This document shows positions 6,642 to 13,574 of a DNA stretch of 14,732 nt, in pieces. The position numbers and the translations under genes are program-made. Every line of letters begins with the position of its first letter. Within the stretch, counting starts at the first letter, position 1. Source of the DNA: Acidobacteriota bacterium (GTDB lineage Bacteria > Acidobacteriota > Terriglobia > UBA7540). The notes under the pieces were generated by a model. The model saw nothing but the letters and a program-made list of their open reading frames with translations. It did no database searches and had not been told where the DNA came from. The DNA is taken from contig PMYF01000674.1 in assembly GCA_003171295.1 (NCBI GenBank), forward strand, positions 3,087 to 17,818, in the 5' to 3' direction.

Positions 6642-8435
6642 TCATAGCAGCTTGTTGCCCAGGACCAGAGCTTGGCCCGCGATCGTCGGCGCGTCCAGAA
6701 AGTCGAGTAAAGTCAGGTCCACATCCAACTGCTGGCACACCCGGGCGACGATCCGCGCGGCGAGGAGCGAATCTCCGCCCAAGTCGAGAAAGCGCTGATG
6801 GATGCCTACGGAGGGGATTCGCAATACTTCGCGCCACGTCTCGGCCAGGAATTCCTCAACCGGGTCGCGCGGACCTGCGCACTCGTCTGGTGCCTCGGCG
6901 GCGGGCGCATATTCCTCCATCAAGCCCAACTTTTCAGCCAACCCGATTCGTTGCGGTTTGCCCGTCGGCCCCAGCGGCAGAGCACTCACCGTGATGACGC
7001 GGCGGGGCACCTTGAAGTAGGCCAGGCGAGCCGCCACGGACTGCCGAAGCTGCTTTTCCGTGACACTCGCATCGCGCACGACGACCGCTGCCGCAACCTC
7101 CTGTCCCAGCGTCTTGTCAGGCATGGCGAAGACCAAAGCCTGGGCAACGGCAGGGTGCTGCAACAGAACCTCTTCCACCTCGCGCGGCGCCACCTTCTCG
7201 CCCCCGCGGTTGATGATCTCCTTGATGCGGCCCTCGATGAAAAGATAGCCGTCGGCATCCAGGTGGCCCAGGTCTCCCGTTCGGAACCAGCCGTCGGCAA
7301 AAGCTTGGCCCCCCACCTGGTGGGCGTAGCCGTGCATGACGTTCGGCCCCCGCACGACGATTTCGCCCCCAGCGCCCTGCCCAAGCAACCGCTCGCCGCC
7401 TGCTTCCATGATGCCAATTTCCGTTACCGTGGGCACACCCACGGAGCCCGGCTTGCGGACTCTGGGGGGAAGCGGGTTCGAGGAGATTTGGTGGGAAGCC
7501 TCGGTCATCCCGTAAGCCTCGATCACCGGCACGCCGAATTGAGCTTCGAGCTCCGCCATTACCGTTGGGGAAAGTGGAGAAGAACAAGAACGGATGAATC
7601 GCAGGCTAGCCCGATCGAGCGCTTGCCGGTTCTCGCCCGCGCGCGCTAGAATCGCCCGATGCATGGTCGGCACGGCGGTATACCAAGTCGGCTGGAAAGC
7701 AGCCACCCAGTCAAAGAAGCGGGGGGCATCAAAACCGGGCGTCGCGACCACGCTTGCTCCGGCGGCGAGGGAAGCGAGGGCCGCGGCCACCAGGCCGTGA
7801 ATGTGGAACAACGGCATGATGTTCAGGCACCGGTCGGACGGACCCAATGCCAGCGCCTGGCCGATGTGGCCGGCAGAGGCGCAAAGGTTCTGATGGCTAA
7901 GTGGAACCATCTTCGGCCGCGACGTGGTGCCGGAAGTGTGCAGCACCAAGGCGATGTCCTCTCCTTCGGCGATGCTGGAAGGAGCGCCTGAGGCGGCGCT
8001 GGTTCCCGGCAAGTCGAAAAGCCCTGCCGGACCATCCAATTTTGGAACAATCTCAATCACAGGAATTCCGCGGGCTTGGGCTACCGCCACAACCGGCGAG
8101 CGCGCTCCGGCCTGCACTACCAACCCCTTGGCATCCAGGTCCGACAGATAGAAATCAAATTCCGAGGCGCCGTAAGCCGGATTGAGCGGGGCTGCCGTGG
8201 CGCCACAAGCAATCGAGAGAAAGGCCACCAACATCTCCGGTCCATTCGGAAGGACAATCGCCACCTTGTCGTTCCGGTGGATGCCCAGCGCGCCAAGGTG
8301 AGGCACAGCCTCTTGGACGTGCGCGAGCAGTCGCCCGAAGGTCAGCGGAGCGCGGTCCGGGGCCAGGATGGCAATCGAATCAGGCGAGATTTCAGCTCGG
8401 TCTTCGAGCCGTCGGTAGATAGATGAGATCGTCAC
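6642..8435 (-). CDS. Acyl-activating (ANL) ligase fused to a carrier domain; NRPS loading protein
   Basis: A 597-residue protein. Residues 1-505 are an acyl-AMP ligase: HTSGTTSRPK (166-175) binds ATP, followed by YGMTE (308-312), FRTGD (384-388), the hinge region GRIKEIINRGGEK and a candidate catalytic Lys493. Residues about 522-595 are a carrier domain with DLGGDSLL and Ser556. Stretches such as WYTAVPT, LRFIRSCSSPLSP and SSNPLPP closely resemble the oxalyl-CoA synthetase (Pcs60/AAE3) branch rather than amino-acid A domains; the alpha-amino-binding Asp motif of A domains is absent. It probably loads a carboxylic acid on its own carrier and hands it to the NRPS C domain. It begins the locus; the start is a GTG at 8435 with no strong ribosome site. 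The activated acid could be short, dicarboxylic or fatty, and is not decided by sequence alone. Confidence 0.9.
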   Translation of the reverse strand: MTISSIYRRLEDRAEISPDSIAILAPDRAPLTFGRLLAHVQEAVPHLGALGIHRNDKVAIVLPNGPEMLVAFLSIACGATAAPLNPAYGASEFDFYLSDLDAKGLVVQAGARSPVVAVAQARGIPVIEIVPKLDGPAGLFDLPGTSAASGAPSSIAEGEDIALVLHTSGTTSRPKMVPLSHQNLCASAGHIGQALALGPSDRCLNIMPLFHIHGLVAAALASLAAGASVVATPGFDAPRFFDWVAAFQPTWYTAVPTMHRAILARAGENRQALDRASLRFIRSCSSPLSPTVMAELEAQFGVPVIEAYGMTEASHQISSNPLPPRVRKPGSVGVPTVTEIGIMEAGGERLLGQGAGGEIVVRGPNVMHGYAHQVGGQAFADGWFRTGDLGHLDADGYLFIEGRIKEIINRGGEKVAPREVEEVLLQHPAVAQALVFAMPDKTLGQEVAAAVVVRDASVTEKQLRQSVAARLAYFKVPRRVITVSALPLGPTGKPQRIGLAEKLGLMEEYAPAAEAPDECAGPRDPVEEFLAETWREVLRIPSVGIHQRFLDLGGDSLLAARIVARVCQQLDVDLTLLDFLDAPTIAGQALVLGNKLL

Positions 8436-8677
8436 AGCAATGTATGAAGGCTTGAAAGGATAGTTCAGGGCTTCAAGCGCTTAGGGAACAAGAAAGCCTA
8501 TGTCGAATTCGTCTATATCGCAAGCCCAAAAGGGGGACTCCGATAACAATTCTGCATCAGAACACATCTCGGCGGCCCGGCCTCGAAAACCCGCGCCAGG
8601 CGGCGGTAAACGCGGATCGAACCCCGGGAACCCATGGCATTTGATAGCTGACCAAGAAGCAGTCGGGGAAAGTCTTG
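8436..8677. other. Intergenic region upstream of the NRPS locus
   Basis: This 242-base gap must hold the promoter of the NRPS locus if it is transcribed separately from the GH2 gene. No convincing -35/-10 pair was found. The only clear structure is an inverted repeat near the start codon, listed separately. No clear terminator for the GH2 gene was seen, and no gene is credible here. Confidence 0.4.
8450..8482. promoter_or_regulatory. Possible operator: inverted repeat plus AAGCGCTT palindrome before the loading ligase
   Basis: GCTTGAA at 8450-8456 is matched by TTCAAGC at 8472-8478, 15 bases apart. The second arm runs into a perfect 8-base palindrome, AAGCGCTT, at 8475-8482. It lies 15-47 bases upstream of the GTG start, where a repressor site or a 5' leader hairpin would be expected. 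No regulator gene is in the window, so this is a suggestion only. Confidence 0.25.
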
Positions 8678-11443
8678 CTAGGGCTGATTCAGCGCCGCGA
8701 TCTGTTTTGGCAGGTTGTAACCCTCCAGCCGAAGCGCGGGCGGCTGGCCGCCCAGGTCAGCCGTTTTGAATCGCACTTCGAGAGTGCGCGACTCCTTGGG
8801 AAACAGCGTCACGTAATTGTCGTCGTAGAGAACGGGCAGGACCTCTTCTCCATCGTTTCCCTTCGTCACTTCCGCACGCAAGAAGAACGCCACGCAATCG
8901 GAGGAGTTCCGCAGCGTGATGGCCGCGGTGGTCTCTTCACCCGCGGTCACGACTTGTCCGGTCATGATCACGTCCGCAGGTGGCAAGGAGTGCAAGGCCG
9001 TGAAATCCGCCCAACTCTTCTGGGTCAGATTGAACGCCTTGTCGTTGCCGGGATCACCCAGGTCGTCATCGGTGGTGGATTGCCAGTAGAGATTGTCGGC
9101 CAGCAGCTTGCCTGCGGCGTCGCGGAGTTGGCAGCGCACAAAGTAGGCGGAACTCAGGCCGGGCACCCGGGGAATGCTTAGAGCCGGTGCGGAGGTGTTG
9201 GGTCCAATGCTGAAGTCCGGAAGCTCCCGCGAGAATTTCTCGGTGGCGTCAAGATTATAGAACTTTATCAAGACCTTCAGGCGGTGACGGGGTTCCAGGG
9301 TTTGGTTGACGACATAGATCTGTGCCGTCTGCCGGTCGCCTGTGGCGTAGTAATCAAACACCACATTAAGCGGCCGCAAGCCCTGCTTCGCTCCGTAATA
9401 GGCGCCGCCGGGCTTCAGGTAGAAATCAAACAGGTGACCAAAGAACGAAGGCCACTGGTTATTCAGCATCCAGTAAACTGTCATCTTGTGGTTCGCCCAA
9501 TGCGTGCTGAAGTCCTCAAATTGCGCGCGAGTATTCTCGTAATGTGCCACCTGGGCCTTCCTGGCGAAGTCGGCCACATTGGCGGACGGCCCGTAACGCT
9601 TCTCCACCGCCCGGATGGTGTTTCCGAGCATGGCGTTGCCGGGATCACCGCCCGCGTGGTAATACCAGTATTCGTTTATCGGCCATAGTTTATCTTCAGG
9701 TATAAACTTCTTAAGGCTTTCCAGGGGAGGAACATGCTCGTTGTCGCCCTGCTCGACATCGGAGCCGCGGGGCGCGGGGTAGCGCTCGTCGAACCAGTAG
9801 GAAGGCGGCCGCCAGGAATACGGGCCCGCCATGTGGATGCCATCCCAGAGCGTATGGCCCTGTTGGTCTTTCTGGAAGTGAGCAACCGTGTCGACCACCA
9901 CATTCTGCCAGTGCAGCTCCTTCAGAATCTGGTGGTAGTCGTTACGAACCGACTCGGGCGGCAGGCCGTCACTGGCGTCCGCCCAGATGAAGGCGGAGGC
10001 GTGATGCCGCAGGTTGAGGACTTGTGCCCGCTGGCTGGCGCGCGCCACCCCGTGATCTTCCGCGTTCCACTGGTCCCAGGCTTCCCACTGGGCACAGCAC
10101 ATCCATCCCTGCATAACCGGCACGCCTTCACGGTCCGCCAGGTCGAGCATGGTTTCGTCAGCCAGTTTCGCCTCCCAGCGAAGCATATTCAGGCCCAGAT
10201 CTTTCACATAGCTGATGATGGCGCGATCGTGGTCCGGGTCATTCCGGAAGAGCAGGTCGGGCGTGTAATCGGCGCCGCGAATCTGAAAATCCTTTCCGTT
10301 AACCCGCAAATAGAAATTGCCGCCGGTGCCGATCTTGGGAAACTGATTATCCGTATCGCGGTGCTGCGTGATCTTGCGAATTCCGAAGTTGATGGTCTGG
10401 GCGTCAGACACTTGCCCGTCCAGCTTGAACTCCAGCTTGAGTTGATAGAGGCTGGCCGGCCCCCACTGGTAAGGCCACCAAAGGTCCGGATCCGCGACGC
10501 TCAGTGCGGGATAGCCGCCGGGCGCAAAGGTGATTTCCTTCGTTTCACTCCCGGCGAGGGTCACGTCCTGCTGGAACGCCAGGGTAGGCTTGCCGGGCCG
10601 CGAGATCTCGCCCCGCAGCGTTCCCGACACCGGGCCGGGGCTGCCGTTATTGAGGTCGCAATAGACCGTGAGCGCGGCAGGTGCGAGAGCGGGCAAAGGA
10701 AGGTCGCTGGCCACGTAGGGATTGCGGATGGCCACTTTGCCGGTGGCGCGCAGGAAGACCTTCTTCCACACCCCGGCATTGCGGTCGGGGACGAAGGAAA
10801 TCTCCAGGTGCTTCGCGGGGTCGCGGTAGCCGAAATACTTGAAGTTGATCCAATCCAGCCACGCTTCGCCCAGTTCCACGCCATTGACGCCCTGAAGTTT
10901 CTGCTCGGGAGTAATCTTCACGGCCAGGGCGTTGACCTCCCCGGGCCGGATGGTCCCGGAAACATCGAACTCAAAACTGTTGTACATCCCCACCACTTTC
11001 GTGTGGTCGGCGATCAGGTGCCCGTTCAGCCAGATGTCCGCGCGGTAGTTAATGCCATTGAAAACGAGCGTGTAGATATCCCTTCCGGCGGGAGCGGTGA
11101 ACGTCGTCCGGTACCACCAGTCTTGCTTGTAGAGGTCCTCGGGCACGGTCTTGGTAAGATTCATGCCGAAGTAGAGGTTGGGATACACACCGTTTTCCTC
11201 GAGAGCTTCAAGCACCGTGGCCGGCATGCGGCGGATGGTGTGCCATGCGGAATCGTCAAAGGTGAATTGCGAAATACCTGCGCCGTCGGCCGCCACATCG
11301 CGGGCAGCCATCATCCGCCAGCCTTGCTGAAGCTCCGTACTATTCCCCTCCGCCGCAGCGAGGGTGACACTCGAGACGGCAAAAATCAGCACGCCACAGA
11401 GCGCCAGAGCCAGCCAGTGAATTCGCATTGCAGAAGTCTTCAT
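8678..11443 (-). CDS. Secreted GH2 glycoside hydrolase, exo-beta-D-glucosaminidase-like
   Basis: A 921-residue exported enzyme. Residues 1 to about 31 are a signal peptide: basic start, hydrophobic core LALALCGVLIFAV, then LAAA before the likely cleavage. The GH2 sugar-binding jelly roll follows (WWYRTTF, NGINYRADIWLNG), then immunoglobulin-like domains and the TIM barrel. The barrel region resembles the CsxA subfamily: RHHASAFIWADASD gives probable acid/base Asp492, and DVEQGDNEHVPPLESLKKF gives probable nucleophile Glu564. That subfamily removes glucosamine from chitosan oligosaccharides; another beta-linked sugar is possible. I chose the ATG at 11443, which has AAGGA seven bases upstream and leaves a clean signal peptide. 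Longer starts would run into folP. It lies 46 bases after folP and may be co-transcribed with it. The GH2 family is sure, the substrate is not. Confidence 0.9.
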   Translation of the reverse strand: MKTSAMRIHWLALALCGVLIFAVSSVTLAAAEGNSTELQQGWRMMAARDVAADGAGISQFTFDDSAWHTIRRMPATVLEALEENGVYPNLYFGMNLTKTVPEDLYKQDWWYRTTFTAPAGRDIYTLVFNGINYRADIWLNGHLIADHTKVVGMYNSFEFDVSGTIRPGEVNALAVKITPEQKLQGVNGVELGEAWLDWINFKYFGYRDPAKHLEISFVPDRNAGVWKKVFLRATGKVAIRNPYVASDLPLPALAPAALTVYCDLNNGSPGPVSGTLRGEISRPGKPTLAFQQDVTLAGSETKEITFAPGGYPALSVADPDLWWPYQWGPASLYQLKLEFKLDGQVSDAQTINFGIRKITQHRDTDNQFPKIGTGGNFYLRVNGKDFQIRGADYTPDLLFRNDPDHDRAIISYVKDLGLNMLRWEAKLADETMLDLADREGVPVMQGWMCCAQWEAWDQWNAEDHGVARASQRAQVLNLRHHASAFIWADASDGLPPESVRNDYHQILKELHWQNVVVDTVAHFQKDQQGHTLWDGIHMAGPYSWRPPSYWFDERYPAPRGSDVEQGDNEHVPPLESLKKFIPEDKLWPINEYWYYHAGGDPGNAMLGNTIRAVEKRYGPSANVADFARKAQVAHYENTRAQFEDFSTHWANHKMTVYWMLNNQWPSFFGHLFDFYLKPGGAYYGAKQGLRPLNVVFDYYATGDRQTAQIYVVNQTLEPRHRLKVLIKFYNLDATEKFSRELPDFSIGPNTSAPALSIPRVPGLSSAYFVRCQLRDAAGKLLADNLYWQSTTDDDLGDPGNDKAFNLTQKSWADFTALHSLPPADVIMTGQVVTAGEETTAAITLRNSSDCVAFFLRAEVTKGNDGEEVLPVLYDDNYVTLFPKESRTLEVRFKTADLGGQPPALRLEGYNLPKQIAALNQP

Positions 11444-11447
11444 CGCT

Positions 11448-11473
11448 CCATCCTTTTCGTCCATCCTTTTCGT
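11448..11473 (-). repeat. Perfect 13-base tandem duplication containing the GH2 ribosome-binding site
   Basis: CCATCCTTTTCGT occurs twice in direct succession, at 11448-11460 and 11461-11473. On the - strand each copy reads ACGAAAAGGATGG, so the AAGGA ribosome site of the GH2 gene is doubled. The upstream copy creates an in-frame ATG at 11464 that lacks a well-spaced ribosome site of its own. The exact identity suggests a recent slippage event. Confidence 0.8.
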
Positions 11474-11489
11474 ACCGCCAAAGCGGGAA

Positions 11490-12479
11490 TCAAGCACAAC
11501 TGAGCAGAGCGTCGGCGACACGCACGGCGGGAAGGATTGCCGCCGGGTCATGCACGCGCACGATGTGCGCGCCGCCCAGGATGGCCGCGACCACGGCCGC
11601 GGCGTCTCCGATTGCGAGCGGGGCGGACTTCATCAGGGGTGGAAGGGTCGCCGCGCCGGCCTGCTCAACCACCTGCCGGAAAATGGCTCCGCGTTGCTTC
11701 CCTTGCCGGATGCGTGGGTGCGCGTGGCCATGCGCCCCTGCACGTGTGGGATCAAGCCCTTCGCCCGCCACGATGGCCTGCACAAACGATTTGCGCGAAC
11801 TGCCCACGAGGAGGGGAAGACGGAAGCGCCGGAGTTTCTCGAGGCCGGCGAGGATTTCATAGCTCTGCCGGCGCGATTTGCCGAAGCCCAGGCCGGGATC
11901 CAGGATGATTTGCGAGGGGCTCATCCCAGCCGCGATCGCGCACCGAAGAGATGTTTCCAGGCCTCGCGTGAGCGCGCGCCAGATGTCCTGCGCGAAGGGT
12001 TTCCCCTGCATCGTTTCGGGGCGGCCGCGCAGGTGCATCAGGATGAGGGGGGCCTGATAGCGCCGCGCGACCTCCGCCAGGCGCGGGTCGAAGCGCAGTC
12101 CGCTGACATCATTCACAATGTTCGCGCCGGCGCGCAGCGCTTCCTCAGCCACCTCGGCTTTGGTGGAGTCAATGGAGATGGGAACGGAGCCCAGCTTCCG
12201 CCGCAGGCCCCGGATGACGGGCAGCACGCGCCGCAATTCTTCTTCTGCAGAAACCGGCTGCGAACCGGGCCGCGTGGTTTCACCGCCCACGTCAATCCAG
12301 TCGGCTCCCTCGCGAACCAGTTGCAATCCGCGCTGGAGGGCGCGCTCGGGCGCAAAGTAGAGCCCACCATCCGAGAAAGAGTCCGGAGTCACGTTAAGCA
12401 CACCCATGATGAGGGTGCGCTCACCCAACGTGACCTTGCGGCCACCAACTTCGAGGTCAAAAGTGCAACGAGGAGTCAT
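11490..12479 (-). CDS. folP: Dihydropteroate synthase
   Basis: This enzyme joins dihydropterin pyrophosphate and p-aminobenzoate in folate synthesis and is the sulfonamide target. The family motifs are all present: GVLNVTPDSFSDGG at about 26-39, DVGGETTRPG at 63-72, SIDSTK, NDVSGL, LMHLRG, LDPGLGFGKS at 193-202, GSSRKSF at 226-232 and RVHD at 308-311. The start is the ATG at 12479, just ahead of the conserved domain; upstream in-frame codons overlap the MIP gene and are not conserved-looking. At 329 residues it is about 45 longer than usual. The extra length lies between GSSRKSF and AAAVVAAILGGAHIVRVHD, at about 240-290. ftsH followed by folP is a common bacterial order; here a channel gene separates them. 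The identity is firm. Confidence 0.95.
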   Translation of the reverse strand: MTPRCTFDLEVGGRKVTLGERTLIMGVLNVTPDSFSDGGLYFAPERALQRGLQLVREGADWIDVGGETTRPGSQPVSAEEELRRVLPVIRGLRRKLGSVPISIDSTKAEVAEEALRAGANIVNDVSGLRFDPRLAEVARRYQAPLILMHLRGRPETMQGKPFAQDIWRALTRGLETSLRCAIAAGMSPSQIILDPGLGFGKSRRQSYEILAGLEKLRRFRLPLLVGSSRKSFVQAIVAGEGLDPTRAGAHGHAHPRIRQGKQRGAIFRQVVEQAGAATLPPLMKSAPLAIGDAAAVVAAILGGAHIVRVHDPAAILPAVRVADALLSCA

Positions 12480-12535
12480 GAAACCAGTCAGAAACTCCGA
12501 CCCTGGGCTTTCGCCCTGGTCCGAGTCCCTCCGCT

Positions 12536-13252
12536 TTACCGTCCGAACAATCCCGCATACGCAAGCGCCCCCGCCACGCCCCCAACGACGGGCCCCAGGA
12601 CAGGGACCCAGGAATAACTCCAATCGGAATTACCTTTGCCCGCGATGGGGAGCAGCGCGTGTGCGAGGCGCGGCCCCAGGTCACGCACTGGATTGATCGC
12701 GTAGCCAGTGGGCGCGCCCAGTGACAGCCCAATCGACCAGACGAGAAATCCTACCAGAAGTGGCGCGAGGCCGCTTTGAGCCGGAGCGGCGTTGGCCAGG
12801 ATCGCGAGCACACCAAACATCAGGACGAAGGTGCCGATGATTTCGGTGAGTAGATTTTTGGGGAGGTGACGGATGGCCGGTATGGTGCAGAAGACTCCGA
12901 GCTTCGCGCTCTGGTCTTCCGTCACGGGCCAGTGAGCAAGATAGGCGAGCCATACGATGACCGCTCCCAAAAAGGCTCCCAGGAATTGTGCCGCGATATA
13001 ACGTGGCACAGCGTTCCAGGGAAACCGGCCGATTGCCGCGAGGCCCAGGGTGATGGCGGGATTCAAGTGTGCGCCGCTGATGCGGCCCACCGCGTAGACG
13101 GCCACCGCCACCCCCAATGCCCATCCCGTGGTAATGACCATCCAGCCGGAGTTCTGAGCCTTGGATTTGTTCAGCACTACGGCGGCGACGACTCCATCGC
13201 CCAACAAGACGAGCAGCAGGGTACCCACAAGCTCCGCCGCAAATGGACTCAT
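12536..13252 (-). CDS. MIP-family channel, glycerol facilitator (GlpF)-like
   Basis: A 238-residue inner-membrane channel with six hydrophobic helices and two half-helix pore loops. The first loop is the standard SGAHLNPA (Asn64-Pro65-Ala66). The second reads GYAINPVRDLGPRL, with NPV instead of NPA at 187-189, followed by the selectivity-filter Arg190 and by Asp191, which is typical of glycerol facilitators rather than water channels. LGDGVVA near the N-terminus also matches the GlpF group. The start is the ATG at 13252, with GGAGG six bases upstream. It lies between ftsH and folP, 56 bases before folP. It may carry glycerol, another small polyol or water. No glycerol kinase is nearby, so the metabolic role is open. 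Confidence 0.92.
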   Translation of the reverse strand: MSPFAAELVGTLLLVLLGDGVVAAVVLNKSKAQNSGWMVITTGWALGVAVAVYAVGRISGAHLNPAITLGLAAIGRFPWNAVPRYIAAQFLGAFLGAVIVWLAYLAHWPVTEDQSAKLGVFCTIPAIRHLPKNLLTEIIGTFVLMFGVLAILANAAPAQSGLAPLLVGFLVWSIGLSLGAPTGYAINPVRDLGPRLAHALLPIAGKGNSDWSYSWVPVLGPVVGGVAGALAYAGLFGR

Positions 13253-13258
13253 CCGCTT

Positions 13259-13263
13259 CCTCC
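13259..13263 (-). promoter_or_regulatory. Strong ribosome-binding site that fixes the MIP start
   Basis: The - strand reads GGAGG at this position, six bases before the ATG at 13252. It decides against longer in-frame starts (up to 13372) that would add about 40 arginine-rich residues with no membrane character. Confidence 0.8.
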
Positions 13264-13298
13264 CAGACGTGCCTAGCGCTGCATCGAGACGGGCAAAG

Positions 13299-13304
13299 AG
13301 TATA
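13299..13304 (-). promoter_or_regulatory. Possible -10 element for the MIP-folP-GH2 group
   Basis: The - strand reads TATACT, one base from the sigma-70 consensus TATAAT, 46 bases upstream of the MIP start codon. No good -35 hexamer lies at the usual spacing, so this is weak. Confidence 0.25.
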
Positions 13305-13574
13305 GTTCGGCGGACGGGGAAATGCGCGGGAAAAGGAGCCAGCGCAAGAGCTGAACGGCCCCTCTTGGGCAAAATCAGAATTGGAAGAGCGAGCCGGCCG
13401 GCAGAACGATGCCGGGAAGGCGGGGAGTTTCGAAGGGGTCAACAATCCAGTCTTGCCCTACGCCAGGAGTCTGGCATGAGTATGTTTCGTACGGATCATC
13501 AGGGCTGGATTTTGGCAGCCGCGGGGATGAAAACCCACGAGCGCGCCTTCCTGCTTTGCCCAGCATGCATGCAA

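Larger units (their letters stand above)
13253..13574. other. Intergenic region between ftsH and the MIP gene
   Basis: These 322 bases contain the MIP ribosome site and a possible -10 box near the MIP gene. Also visible are a 10-base palindrome GCCGGCCGGC at 13393-13402, a short hairpin GCCAG/CTGGC at 13462-13475, and an inverted repeat CAAGAG/CTCTTG at 13345-13367. None has the stem plus T run of a clear terminator. A 67-codon open frame fills 13375-13578 on the - strand, with its GTG overlapping the ftsH stop; I do not recognise it and do not call it a gene. Confidence 0.4.

Noticed and set aside
8500..8769. + strand frame of 89 codons in the gap before the NRPS locus
   Set aside because: Low-complexity Ser/Arg/Pro composition, no ribosome site seen, and its end overlaps the GH2 gene.
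9734..11503. Long + strand open frame (589 codons) opposite the GH2 gene
   Set aside because: It is antisense to a gene with clear GH2 motifs; long mirror frames are expected in GC-rich coding DNA, and the translation shows no recognisable domain.
11444..11551. Longer start for the GH2 gene overlapping folP
   Set aside because: It would put about 36 residues before a clear signal peptide; the ATG at 11443 has a well-spaced ribosome site.
11550..12617. + strand open frame (355 codons) opposite folP
   Set aside because: It mirrors the folP coding frame and has no recognisable motif.
12480..12623. N-terminal extension of dihydropteroate synthase
   Set aside because: The extra 48 residues overlap the end of the MIP gene and are Gly/Arg-rich without similarity to the family; the ATG at 12479 fits the conserved domain start.
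13253..13372. Longer start for the MIP gene
   Set aside because: The added residues are basic and not membrane-like, while GGAGG sits at the ideal distance before 13252.
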